Below, one piece after another: positions 10,061 to 20,965 of a stretch of 64,000 bases of DNA. Position 1 is the first letter of the stretch; each line of letters starts with the position of its first letter. The position numbers and the translations under genes are program-made. This DNA is from Charina bottae (lineage: Eukaryota; Chordata; Lepidosauria; Squamata; Charinaidae), in contig JALMGJ010000008.1 in the NCBI GenBank assembly GCA_023362775.1, forward strand, positions 22,299,001 to 22,363,000. The letters are read 5' to 3'. The notes below the pieces were generated by a model. That model searched no databases and had not been told where the DNA came from. It saw nothing but the letters and a program-made list of their open reading frames with translations.

Positions 10061-10642
10061 CGCTGAGCCCCCTTTACCAAGACGGCACGTGTCACCTGAA
10101 ACAGGGCTGCAGGATGGCTATCTGAAGATGCAATAAGGGCAAAGTACTGACACTTTGCCACCCTTACTGCTGGATGGTGGTGCCAGAGAATCCCATGGTA
10201 ATCAGGACATGATCTGACCATGACAAAGGGGACACCAAAAGCTCCCCAAATTTCAGATCACATAGCTACTGCTCCCACAGGAGCACCAGATCTGGTGTGT
10301 TACCACTGTCCTGTGTCAGGCTCTGGATGACCTGGGATAGGCCCATGGCCATCATGGTGGCCATGAACTCCTGAGCCATCTGAGACCCCACTCCCAGAGA
10401 AGGCAGATTGAAGTCCCCCAAGACCGTAAGTCTGAAGAACTCCACTGCCAACCCAGAGATGGAGACAAGGAGCTCAGGCAGGGAGGTTGCTATGCAGCAG
10501 GGAGGTTGGTACAACAGCAACAATCCCAACTGATCCCTAGAGCCTAATTTAATGAACAGGGTCTCAAATCTGGTGATCTGTGGTAGATATGTGCCTCTAT
10601 TGGTTGTAATTCTGTATCTGCTGGTCAAAGGACATAATAACA
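10061..10642 (-). pseudogene. L2 endonuclease region, broken
   Basis: Minus-strand frames give LGLLLLYQPPCCIATSLPE, FFRLTVLGDFNLPSLGVG and DSGNTPDLVLLW, the second half of the AP-type endonuclease that nicks target DNA for priming. Next come the linker (CPDYHGILWHHHPAVRVAK) and the start of the region before RT. GDFN is the metal-binding/catalytic box. The N-terminal third is missing through 5' truncation. Confidence 0.85.
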
Positions 10643-12540
10643 ATAAAGAAATAAACTATAGCCATATTTCTCATTTCTTCACAAGTTAATGACTATGTAA
10701 AGGTTTGGGGGAAATTATAGTCACAATATATTTTTTCTGTCCTTTTTTGCTCCATCCTGACATTTATGTATTTTAACTGATCCCACCTAGTACCAGAAAA
10801 GTGTTCTCAAAATTTCTATTGTCCCAAAAGGAGCTCCTGAGTTTGGGAAATTATTTTGAGGCTGTCATGGTAACCTCTGAACTATTCTTTTCAGACATAT
10901 GTGAACTGTGAGTATTAAGAAAAAGTTCTACATTTTCTATTTCCTTTTTTAAAAAAAATATCTCAAAAGAGTAGGGAAAGGAAAATCAATTTCTATGCAT
11001 ATTCTATAACCTTCTCAGCTAATCTATAAATATTTGTCTGGCTCAGTTTTTGTTTATATTGCTTGCTTTGTACATTCACCCTGTCACTCTCATCTTCATA
11101 TCAATTCCTGCTCTTTCACATCTCTGATAACCCTGAGTAGCACTTTCTGAGCACTTTTCATTTTCTTTTGATGTTCACCCCATTATTAATACCCATTTTT
11201 TTCTATCTGCCCTTCCTCAGTTTTCACTTGGTTCTGATTACAAGAATGCAGGTTCTCAGCTCTGCTTTGCTATAGGGAGGCAGGAAGATATTGTAGACTT
11301 AGATAAATTTGTAGGTCCAGGTTGTTTCCAGGAGTGGAGGGGAAACCTGCGTGAAGCTTAAATCTTTCTGAAAGATTATACTTATACTGTAATTTTAGAA
11401 AATTCAACAAGGGGGGCATGAGCTTCCTGCATGTTTAAATGTTTAAATCCATTTTTTGATTATTTTATGTCTTAGCAACATTGCACAATAGAAGAATATC
11501 ATCGTTTGGAGCCTAGTAAGGTGACTTAGTAGAAAGGGATGAGCAACCTGTAGCCTTTGACACATCACCTTTTATTTTTTCAAGAACAATATTCTTTCAG
11601 CAAAGATAAAGTAATTAATAAACTATTAAGCTGTCTTTATAAAGAGCAAGGAGCTATAGCTCCTAAACAACTTTAGTATAACAGCTTTAGTATTACTTTT
11701 CAGGAGACCTTCCTTCCTTCCTTCCTTCCTTCCTTCCTTCCTTCCTTCCTTCCTTCCTCCCTCCCTCCCTCCCTCCCTCCCTCCCTCCCTTCCTTCCTGA
11801 AGACCTTGCTTCCTTAACATCCACTGCCATTTTCTTCCAACTTTCTACCCTGCTTTGTTTTTCATACAGAACATTCATAATGAAACATAATAACCTAGAA
11901 CACGATATTGTTTCATGTTAGTGACAAGTTTCATCTGCTTTCATTCTGATTCAAAGCATTCAAGCAGACTATCTTGTTTTAATATGTACTCCAGAAGTCT
12001 AATTGTAAGCAATTATTTCATGTGGATCATTACTCTTAACAGTATCTCTGTTAAGACATTAATTTATGTCACCTGGGATGTATTCTCCTTTAGCACTGGC
12101 ACGATTACCCAAGTGTATTCCGTATTAATCATGAACTCTGCCATTCATTACTAATTACATTAGAAGATGCCATATCATGCTATTTCTAAACAGTGTGGGA
12201 AGGTAGAATGGAAAAATAGTAGAAAAATGAGCACCTTGTATTCCTCATCAGCAGTTTTGATAGGCAGTAATTATTCCTGTGGTCAGAGCTATATATAAGA
12301 AGAAGATATGGCTGAACTGGAATATCGAATCCATACTTCTCCAAAGCATTTAAAACAAACAAACCACTGAAACTGTAGTACTTTAGATGTAAGCTAGCAG
12401 AAGGCAATGGTATATGTGTGAGATTCTCAACTTTAATACTATTCATAAATTTCAATAGTTTTTTTGGGGGGAGGGAATCATAATTAGAGATAGTAGGCCT
12501 TTCTTCATCTGTCAGCTTCTCCACATCATATTGGAGAGAT
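10643..12540. other. AT-rich non-coding stretch
   Basis: No repeat family recognised apart from the pyrimidine microsatellite at 11708. A 124-codon minus-strand frame at 12186-12560 is listed separately. Confidence 0.55.
11708..11797. repeat. (TTCC)n/(TCCC)n compound microsatellite
   Basis: About thirteen TTCC units switch to about nine TCCC units and back to TTCC. The strand asymmetry (pure pyrimidine for about 90 bases) could form triplex DNA. The purine strand happens to be open in two frames, but these are repeat artefacts. Confidence 0.95.
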
Positions 12541-12560
12541 ATACGAGTACTGTTCCACAA
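12186..12560 (-). other. Unrecognised open frame of 124 codons
   Basis: The minus-strand translation contains YDVEKLTDEERPTISNYDSL and PPKKLLKFMNSIKVENL, with ordinary amino-acid composition rather than repeat-derived sequence. I do not recognise it. It could be an exon remnant, a retrocopy fragment, or part of an element upstream of the CR1 that starts near 12541. No splice sites or partner exons were found, and the start codon is not distinguished by context. Its length is within what chance allows in AT-rich DNA. Confidence 0.2.
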
Positions 12561-12856
12561 GGATAATCCATCAGGGGTCTTCTGATTTTTTTAAATTAAT
12601 TAATGACTTGGATGATGAGGTATAAGGAATGCTTATAAAAAAAATTTGGATAGCAGAAAAAATGAATGAGATAGCTACTGCCATGGAAGATAGAAATAAA
12701 ATTCAGAATTATCTGGAGAGTTAGAGAAATGGAATGAAAGTAACAGAATGCAATTTAATGGAGTGAATTTTTTTTCCATATTGGAAACAAGAATTAAATG
12801 CACAGATATAGGATGAAGGGATATGTGGCTTGGTTCTTATACTTGAGAAAAAGAGC
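12541..12856 (+). mobile_element. CR1 LINE, RT fragment (left part, split by Penelope element)
   Basis: Decayed plus-strand translation with CR1 landmarks: a VPQG-like start, then IFLN-LMTWMM (from the 'LFLIFINDLDD' block), and later NRMQFNGVNF and WLGSYT-EKEQ, as in CR1 ORF2 after the YADD box. It stops at the 8-bp duplication AGATAATA (12857-12864). The matching right part is at 15787-16400. Confidence 0.65.
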
Positions 12857-12892
12857 AGATAATAAGAACTTACAAGAAAACCTGGGCATCTC

Positions 12893-13967
12893 ACAGAGGA
12901 GAGTGAGTACTCTATCAACTCCCCACTACAGTGCCTCCAGAAAATCAAAGACCTAAAAATAGATGAAGATGAAATTATGGTGTCATTTGATGTCACTGCA
13001 CTCTTTACATCCATAGACCAAGCACTAGCGATTGAATCCATGGCAGCAGTTCTATGTAACACACCTGACCTAACTAGATACACCAAGATCAAAATACCCA
13101 GAATCATGGACCTCATCAACCTCTGCCTCACCACCTACTTTCAGTTTGATGGACAAATATACCAACAAATCAAAGGAACACCTATGGGATCACCACTCTC
13201 AGGACTCATAGCAGAGATAGTAATGCAACAACTAGAAAGGATAGCACTCCCAAACATACAACCCAAAGTATGGATCCGGTATATAGATGACACCTTCGTC
13301 ATAATAAAAAAGGATCAACTGGAGGAAACACATGAAGCCATCAACAACATCTTCAAAGGAATAAAATTCACAAGGGAAGAAGAAAATAACAACACACTAC
13401 CCTTCTTGGACATCCTCATCAGTAGAGGAAATGATGGCATTCTAGAAACACAAGTCTACCGGAAATCTACCCACACTAACCAAGTGCTCCACTACCAAAG
13501 CAATAACCCTACCTCACAGAAGAGGAGCTGTGTAAGAACACTATTCAGACGAGCACAAACACACTGCAGCAACCCAGAACACCAGAAAAAGGAAACAGAC
13601 CACTTATATAGCATCTTCCAGCAAAATGGATACCAACGCAACTTTATCAAAAAGTGCCTGACCACTCAACCCAACACAGCAAAACCAACAGAAGCTATGA
13701 AAAGGATTACACTGCCATACATCAGAAACAACTCAGAAACTACTAATAGACTGTTACAACCACACGGCATCACCGTAGCACACAAACCAACCAAAACCCT
13801 TCAGAACATCGTAAGTAAACCAAAAGACCCAGTAGCCCAAGAAGAAAAAACAGGAGTTATCTACAACATAAAGTGTAAGGACTGTAATAGCCACTATGTA
13901 GGACAGACCGGCAGAAGACTAGCAGAACGCATCCATGAACACCAACTAGCAGTCAGAAGACATGATG
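12893..13967 (+). pseudogene. Penelope RT and first part of GIY-YIG endonuclease
   Basis: The open frame starts in RT motif A (VSFDVTALFTSID, first catalytic aspartate), then PMGSPLSGLIAEIVMQQLE and the catalytic YIDD at 13280-13291, then the primer-grip region TLPFLDILISR. The GIY-YIG nuclease follows: GVIYNI near 13852, a zinc-binding-like CKDC, HYVGQTGR near 13891 and the catalytic-region RIHEHQ. Translation would run into the L2 at 13968. Codons upstream of the ATG at 12977 belong to the same frame, so the ATG is not a real start. No stop occurs between 12893 and the insertion. Confidence 0.9.
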
Positions 13968-15255
13968 TCTTGACATGGTTTCTCCTCAAGAATCCATCCC
14001 TGGACCCTACCATCCTGGGCAATTTTTGCCCAGTCTCCCATCTCCCACCTAGGGGAGGAGAGAGCTGACCCGAGACCCCTGACTTGCGGGGTGCCTCAAG
14101 GGTCGGTTCTCTCTCCTCTCCTATTCAACATATACATGAAGCCGCTGGGCGAGATCATCCGTCACCACAGGATGAGGTATCACCAATATGCTGATGATAC
14201 CCAGTTATACATCTCTGTCCCGGGTGAAGTAAGTGATGCGGTCAATGCCTTATCTCAGTGCCTGGAGGCTGTGGGGGTCTGGATGGGGAGCAACAGGCTT
14301 CAACTGAACCCTGGTAAGACGGAGTGGCTGTGGATTGATGGCCCCCCTGGATCCGGGAAGTTGTCATCTTTGGTTCTGGGTGGGGTTGCACTACCCCACT
14401 CGGATCCAGTGCGGAATCTGGGGGTCCTCCTGGACTCGCGACTCCTGCTCAAAGAGCAGGTGGCAGTCGTGGCCAGGAGGGCCTTTGCACAGCTTCGAGT
14501 TGTGCGCCAGTTACGCCCGTTCCTGGATCAGGAGGCCCTCCGAACAGTCACTCACGCCCTTGTCATCTCCCGTATAGACTATTGTAATACGCTCTACATG
14601 GGGCTACCCTTGAAGAGTATCCGGAAGCTTCAGCTGGTGCAGAATGCAGCAGCGTGAGCAGTTATGGGTGCCAGGAGATCAGCACATGTGACACCTCTGC
14701 TACGCGAGCTGCATTGGGTGCCAGTTTGCTTCCGGGTCCAATTCAAGGTGTTGGTGATTACCTTTAAAGCCCTACCTGGCATAGGACCAGGGTACCTGAG
14801 GGACCCTCTCGTCCCGATAACGTCGGCCCGCCCCACCCGTGCATGCAGAGAGGGCATGTTTCGGACCCCCTCAACAAGAGAATTCCATCTAGCGGGGTCC
14901 AGGGGGTGTGCCTTCTCTGCGATAGCGCCTGCCTTATGGAATATCTTGCCCCCGGAGGTGAGACTGGCCCCCTCCCTCCTGGCCTTTCGGAAGGCCCTTA
15001 AGACCTGGCTCTGCCACCTGGCCTGGGACGATGGAGGTGGTAGTGCCTCCTGGGGTTGGCTGGCCCCATAGCTCCATGATCTATCTGCGGGTCCTAATCC
15101 ATCTTGGATTTTATTTTATTTATTCTCTGCTTGTGTTTTTTTTTTAGATATTTTTGTATAGTTTTTTAAATTGTATTTGTTGTAACCCGCCCAGAGTCCC
15201 TTGTATGGGAGATGGGCGGGGAATAAATTTGAAAAATAAAATAAAAATAAATAAA
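13968..15255 (+). mobile_element. L2-clade LINE nested in the Penelope element
   Basis: It is flanked by ATGATG at 13962-13967 and 15256-15261. The Penelope endonuclease reading resumes after the right copy, which fixes the ends. The copy is 5'-truncated and has also lost about 300 bases internally. Sequence matching 42785-42860 of the long L2 jumps near 14053 to sequence matching 43175 onward. The 3' end is 'cgcccagagtccc...gatgggcggggaataaatttg' plus an AATAAA-rich tail. Confidence 0.9.
14069..15071 (+). pseudogene. L2 ORF2 fragment: RT catalytic box to C-terminus
   Basis: Plus-strand translation: GVPQGSVLSPLLFNIYMKPL, then YADDTQLYIS (catalytic box), NRLQLNPGKTEWLW, and LGVLLDSRLLLKEQVAVVAR. 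A single TGA (near 14656) interrupts RKLQLVQNAAA. After it come HVTPLLRELHWVPVCFRVQF, the AFSAIAPALWN block and the end at 15069-15071. Apart from that stop and the internal deletion it is well preserved. Confidence 0.9.
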
Positions 15256-15261
15256 ATGATG

Positions 15262-15512
15262 AAAACTCCTTAATCTCACAACACATGGACAGACTTAACC
15301 ATACTTTCAACTGGGAAACTGTGAGCATCTTAAACCAAGCCAAATCCAAAAATGCTAGAGAATTCCTGGAAGCTTGGCACTCAGACAAAGCAGCCATCAA
15401 CAGACACATAGAGGTAAACAACATTTACATACCATTCATAAGAGACAATAGAAACGCCAGAAGACCAGAACACCTCTTAACCAACAATCAACAACAAGAT
15501 ATGCAAAGATAA
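15262..15512 (+). pseudogene. C-terminal part of Penelope GIY-YIG endonuclease
   Basis: Continuation of the frame broken by the L2: SQHMDRLNHTFNWETVSIL, then NAREFLEAWHSDKAAIN, which are conserved in the C-terminal half of this nuclease family and include the conserved glutamate of the fold. It ends at a TAA after MQR. The remaining 260 bases to 15778 are the element's 3' UTR. Confidence 0.85.
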
Positions 15513-15786
15513 ACAGCAAGATTAGCAGCAGAGGAGCAATCAAACAACACAATAGACCCTAATCAAGGAACTATTAACTCAGTCAATCAACCAAGCAGCA
15601 CACAACAACCAAATCAAGGTACTACTAAGGAGAGTACAACACCCCGACCAACACAGGCAGGACAAGCCATGGTATATAAACAGAGAGCAAGTTCCACTCC
15701 CTTTTTGCACCTAGCCTGGCAATGAAACGTCTGCAAGAAAACAACAAGGCTCAGAGAGCACCAAGGACTCCACAGATGAGATAATA

Positions 15787-16400
15787 ATTGATTTCAGAAT
15801 GAACATGAACTAACAAAAAAGTTAAGTGAAATTTGAGCTGCACCAATAGATGTATAATTTCAAAATCAACAGAAGTAATAGTTCAATTGTATTATGTTTT
15901 GCTTAGACCCCCATTTCAATATTGTGTTCAATTCTATGATCGCGATTAAGAAGGATTTTTAAAAATATGGAACTTGTCCAGAGAAGGGCAAAAAAAGATG
16001 ATCGGGGCACTAGAAAGTAAGTCCCATACAGAGAGATTGAAGGGGAAATGTAGGTTTAGCTTGAGAAAACACAACTGAGGGAAGATATGTTAGCACTCTT
16101 CAAATACTAGAATGGGTATGACATAAAAGAAGAACAAAGTCTCTTACTGTATCTCCCAAAGACACAAAATAATGGATTTAAATTACAAAAGGTAGATTCT
16201 GACTGAATGTTAGAAAAAAAAAAAACTTTCCAAATGTAATAGCAGGTCAGTAGTAGAACCAATTACCCAGAGAGGTGGTGGCTTCACAGGACTGCAAGCA
16301 GAAGTTCAGAATCCATCGATTCATCTTCAGTGCTTTAATTTGGATTCCTGCGCTAAGGAGAGGACTAGAACTAAAAAGGCCCTATATGGAAACTTTTATT
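15787..16400 (+). mobile_element. CR1 LINE, RT C-terminal fragment (right part)
   Basis: Decayed CR1 landmarks: PHFEYCVQFYD, the RGNV-LA-EN block, then 'gaaccaattacccagagaggtggtggc' (NQLPREVVA), the stretch that closes CR1 ORF2. Order and strand match the left part at 12541-12856, so one CR1 was split by the Penelope insertion. Confidence 0.75.
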
Positions 16401-16757
16401 GCATCAAATTTTGACCATCTGAACCAGGCTAGTGTCAAACTGAACTGAAATATCTTCACAGATCTAATAAAAGAGGTGGATGGTTACCAGAAATAGAACC
16501 TTTTCTGCAGTGGTCCTTGTCTTTTTAAATATTTGATTTTTTTTGTCATTATATATGAATATATGTTTTATCTTCTTTTCTTTAAAAAAAGCAGGATTTT
16601 TTGTTTAACGTATCCTTGATTAGTAAACAGACCTTACAGACCTTACTTAAAATAAAGAAGGTAAACATTTTTGGTGAAATAGTTTGAATTGTCAATATTT
16701 TCAATAAAGTGTTTTGTACTCTAATGGGGAATGGATAGGAACCAGAAAGGTTAAACT
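16401..16757. other. Non-coding stretch
   Basis: Nothing recognised beyond the possible 3' UTR of the CR1. Confidence 0.5.
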
Positions 16758-16765
16758 CAATATAG

Positions 16766-17115
16766 CAGGGCTTTCCAAAGTGCTGCCGCTGGTGACACAC
16801 CAGTGGTGGCGGCGGCAGCATGCACGCGCACGGTGGCGGCGTGGGGGGTGTGCGGCAACGCGTGCGTGCACGGCGGCAGCACGGGGGTGTGCGGCGGCGC
16901 GCGCGCATGGCAGCGACGCAGGGGGGCGTGCGGCAGCATGCTTGTGCACGGCGGCGGCGGCAGCCTCCGCTAAAACGCGGAAGCACTGATCCCGTGCCGC
17001 TGCTGCTGCCGCCGCCGTTCACACGTGCGCCGCCGCTTCCGGGTGGTGTGGTGACACACCACGCTGTGTGTGGCGACACACTTTTGTATCGCGACCCACA
17101 GTTTGGAAAGCTCTG
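16766..17115 (+). mobile_element. CpG-rich hAT-type non-autonomous transposon, copy 1
   Basis: A 350-base unit with ends CAGGGCTTTCCAAA and TTTGGAAAGCTCTG (imperfect terminal inverted repeats), flanked by CAATATAG at 16758-16765 and 17116-17123. The 8-bp duplication and CAG...CTG ends are typical of hAT. The interior is very GC- and CpG-rich with degenerate units of roughly 30-38 bases and has no transposase. A sibling in opposite orientation is at 32264-32659. Open frames here on both strands are products of the repeat. Confidence 0.93.
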
Positions 17116-17123
17116 CAATATAG

Positions 17124-18704
17124 GGACGAAGGCAAGCAGGATGGGAGACATCTAACTTTTTGTGCATAGGATCTCTTATTCAAAAACAGGGTATAAATAT
17201 GCTTTTGAAATATTATAATTAGAAAACTTCTTTATCTACTATGTTCTTTAAACATGCTCAGTATCATTATTCATTTATTTAGCTACATTTTGTTATTCAG
17301 AATATATTTTGTGCTCTTTCAAAGCATTATAAATTATAGGAAATTGTAAGCATTAGGTGCCAGGAGAGAATTCTGTAACTAAACTATTACATACTGCAAT
17401 CTTGGGAAAATCTGAAGGTACAAAATTCCTTTGATTTGACTAAAAAGAAATGGAGGTTCTCCGGGGAAAAAAAGGAGCGTACTGTTTTAATAAAAACAGG
17501 AACAAATTAAGTATAAGAAGCATGAGGTTGAAGATCTCTCTTTTTTAATTAAACTGAATACAAATGTTTATTTGATGCAAAAGGAAAGTAAGATTTTTCT
17601 GGTTTGCTTTTAATCTTGAGATTAAAAGAATAGTGAAATAGCTGATATATCTACAACTTCAAACTACTTTTTGAACTTGCTTTAATTTCTGCATGTACAG
17701 TCTTAGAATATGAATAGTACAGTTGGCTGATGGCCCCATACTACTGAGACTCTATAGATAATGCCCAGCTTTATATTTTCTTCAACAAGTAATGTAGATG
17801 TGGAATCATCCTTCAGGACTAATAGTATATACTGTATGATAAAATAAATATTCCACCTTTAGCACAACATCCTTTGAAGGGTTATGCAGTGATGATTTGG
17901 TTTCCCAAAGGTACTTCATTCACACTCTCATGTACTACCTTTTGGAGATCATATCTGAAATACCGCATAGACCTAATTCTTTCTATTTACTCTAGGAATT
18001 TTATGTGTGTGTGTGTGTATGCCACTGTTATAATTGTTTTATTTAATTCAGAATTGTCAACACTGTCATCAGGTCTTGGGATAGGCTGCAGATAAGAATT
18101 TCAAACCAGGGACATTCTTAGCTATCCTTGGAGATGCTATGAATTATATCCAGGACCTTCATGTTCTCTTCTAATAAGCTGCAGGTCTGTTTATTGCCTA
18201 AATTATTGGATGTTCATGTGAAACAGAATTATTGATTTTAAGCAGCATGTTTAAGAGTTATAGTAATAGAAAGAACAAATCTTTGATAAAAGAACCAGAT
18301 AAGAATATTAATTTTAAAAGTTTTCTTTTCCAAGGTACTTGTTAATACAGCAAACCAACAAGAAGAAAATTTATGCTAAAATAAAGGGAGGAGAAACTTG
18401 CCTTTCATTTAATACACTGTTTTCTAGACTAATTTTTGTCACTTTGATAAAGAATCAGTAAATGTGCTTATTTAGTTATACCCAGAAGAAAGCAGTCCTA
18501 TAAATCATTTTTATGATTATATTTTTATAGATTTGCTGTAAAGCTAAATCAATGGCATATGGTTGTACAGCAACTACGATTTTTTTAGAAGTTTGAACAC
18601 AAAATCATATTGGAATGTATGTTTAAATTTATATTTGTAACAATATATGTTTCTTAATGTTTTGCTTCCCTTGCCAAAAATATTACTAAATGTCACTCTA
18701 AAAT
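17124..18704. other. AT-rich non-coding stretch
   Basis: No gene or repeat family recognised. The longest frame (73 codons, 17874-18095) is featureless. Confidence 0.6.
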
Positions 18705-19180
18705 TTTTATTTATTCTATTTATTGATAAGATTTATGAACCACCTCGTTCCAGAGGCTGTAGATAGTGTGCAAAATCAAACACAATTCAAGATCAGTATA
18801 ATAACAATAACAAATAGCAAACAATAATGGCACAGATCTTCCTCTAGCTGCTTAATGAACAAAAGTCAAAGGCCTTCTGGAAAAGCCAGATTTTAACTAT
18901 ACTCCAGAATGTCATAAGAGTAGGGCCCATTGATGCTTTGCGGTGTAAACTGTTCCAAAGGAAGGGAGCAATCAATGAGAATGCCCACCTTCATACTTCC
19001 TGATAGGAAAGGATCTTCAAAGTGCTCCCTATTCATCCAGGTTGGGGGGCAGAATTTATTTTGGATAGGTAGTTTCTAAGATGCCATTGCCTCAAGCTAC
19101 ATAGGGCTGAATAGATAATAACCAGCACCTTAAACTGCAATTAGAAACAGACCAGCATGCCCCATATTTGTATTTCAGAA
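18705..19180 (-). mobile_element. L2-clade LINE 3' fragment, old
   Basis: Tail 'tttatttattctatttattg', then the minus-strand C-terminal ORF2 landmarks (plus-strand 'ggaaaagccagattttaac', 'ctgttccaaaggaagggagc', 'accagcaccttaaactgca'). Heavily diverged and frame-shifted. Confidence 0.7.
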
Positions 19181-19667
19181 AGAGATTTCATTATAAATCA
19201 GCTATTTAGATTTCCTAAAGCAATGTTGGGCAAATTTCAGACTTCTGTGATCTGCTTTTCTCTTCTTCCTTTGAACTTCAAGATCTATTAGTTGAAAACT
19301 CTGGAAAATTCATGTACATTCAGTTAGTGACTTTTGAATACCATGGAAGCATCTTAGCTATCTTAAATATAATTTGGGGAAAGTAAGGTGTTATTACTCC
19401 TATTGTTCAATGATTGGAACTTGGAAAACTTTGCTGGCTTACTGTAAATTATCCAAATTTTTACTAATACTGTAGATCTAAATCTACTTTCTGTAAAGTT
19501 GCTCTAGACATGTGTATGATTTAAAGGTTAACTATGAAATTTGGTTTCTTGAATTCAGACGGCAGGGCCCTATGAAGTGGTTCTCTTCATGAAACAATCA
19601 AATGCTATATCATTACTAATAAGATGGGAAGAAAAGCACATCTACATCAATAAATTCTGGTCTGTTT
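19181..19667. other. Non-coding stretch
   Basis: Nothing recognised. Confidence 0.55.
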
Positions 19668-20560
19668 GCATTATTTATTTAATTAATTTGCATGCTGCCC
19701 AACTCCCATTGACTCTAGGCAGCTCACAAGTAAAAAGAACGCAAACAAAAAATACAACAAGAAACAAAAAATAAGGGTTAAAAGATAGCAAGATGTCAGA
19801 AATAGGACTGGAATGGAAAAAAGAAGCACACCCCCACAATCTGATGCAACTAAGTCCAGTCTGTGATAAGGGAGTCCTTTCCAAGGGGAGTCAACTTTGC
19901 CAATCAGTTACACCAACCATCCTGGAATCCCAGAAAAATTCAGCGACCAGAGACAACAAAGCTACATGACCTCATAAAGGCAAGTCAAGGGCATTCTTTT
20001 GAGCCCTGCTCAGAAGAGGTTAAGCTTTGCCAATGTGCCTGCTCTCACCCTTTATATGGGTGACCACAATCCAAGGGGGCATCACTCCCCTTCACTATAG
20101 TCTTGGCAGAAGAGCCAGGTCTTCAAGCTCCTTCAAAACATCAGTAGGTTAGGGGCCATCCAAATCTCAGGAGTAACCTCATTCCAGAGGGCAGGCGCTG
20201 ACATAGAAAAGTTGTAATTCCAGAGTCCCGATAGATGGCATTGAATTGAATGGAAGGATGGCATTGAATTGAATTGAAGGAACCTAGAGTGTACTAATTC
20301 TGCCAGACTGAATCGGCCAGGCAGATGCCATGGGAGACAGGTGGTCCCTCAAGTAATCAGGTCCTATGTCATGAAGGGCTTTATAGGTAACAACCAGCAC
20401 CTTGAACTGCACCCGGAATCAAACCGACACCAGTGCAGCTCTGGAAGCAGAGGTCTTACATGAGCATACCAAGGCATGCTAGATCAGTTGAAGCTTCTGG
20501 GTGATCTTCAAAGGCAGCACAATGTAAAGTGTATTGCAGAAGTCAGGCCATTAAGCATAC
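19668..20560 (-). mobile_element. L2-clade LINE 3' fragment
   Basis: Tail 'tttatttaattaattt', then 'ctgcccaactccc', an A-rich UTR, and C-terminal ORF2 landmarks on the minus strand ('gccaggtcttcaagctcctt', 'tcattccagagggcagg', 'caccttgaactgcacccgg'). It ends near the LPLK-LQL block. A short local duplication of 'gatggcattgaattgaat' occurs at about 20236-20275. Confidence 0.75.
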
Positions 20561-20965
20561 ATGGGATTTCTTACTGGCTATGAGCTGCACATTACATCAG
20601 TGACTCATCCACACACAAGGCTTTTAGCTAGTCCTCATGTTATTCATCACATAGAGTTATGAGGAGGGTGTTCAGATTGGGGCTGCTGGAGAACACCAAG
20701 CTACAAGAAAAAAGTGTAAAAATATAACAAAGTATTTGCTTACAAACATGGCAGAAATGAGGCAGTATACTCACAAATACAAACCATCGCTTAGTCCTAC
20801 TTGAGTTGCAAACTGCAGAAATAGCATTGAAGAATACTGAAAATCCTAGAGAATATCAATACGCTTAATCACAAGCTTTATAATATGAATGAAGGGTATT
20901 ATGATAAAAGAATGGAAAGTACCTCCTTAGGGGTTTGCAAGAAATACTTAAATGGAGTGAATGCC
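20561..20965. other. Non-coding stretch
   Basis: It may include further decayed L2 just after 20560. Otherwise nothing recognised. Confidence 0.45.

Larger units (their letters stand above)
7848..10642 (-). mobile_element. L2-clade LINE copy, interrupted by a solo LTR
   Basis: The minus-strand translation follows the L2 protein from the end of the endonuclease (near 10640) through RT to the C-terminus (near 7990), then a short 3' UTR and a TTTATTCATTTATT tail at 7848. The frame shifts several times. A solo LTR with its 5-bp duplication occupies 9682-10060. The 5' end is truncated in the endonuclease, as is usual for LINEs. Confidence 0.88.
12865..15778 (+). mobile_element. Penelope-like retroelement, 5'-truncated, carrying an L2
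   Basis: An 8-bp duplication AGATAATA flanks the element (12857-12864 and 15779-15786). Inside are a Penelope-type RT and a GIY-YIG endonuclease, the domain pair that defines the endonuclease-bearing Penelope elements. The 3' end 'gcaatgaaacgtctgcaagaaaacaa...gagcaccaaggac' is the usual tail of this group in vertebrates. An L2 copy (13968-15255) splits the endonuclease. The 5' part of RT is missing. Confidence 0.92.

Noticed and set aside
11626..11878. REGGREGGRKEGRKE-type proteins
   Set aside because: Purine strand of the TTCC/TCCC microsatellite.
16701..17167. Alanine/arginine-rich proteins encoded on both strands of the hAT copies
   Set aside because: Frames open in nearly all phases because the DNA is a GC-rich minisatellite; no domain, and the lengths differ between copies. 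Same for 32248-32676 and 46155-46659.
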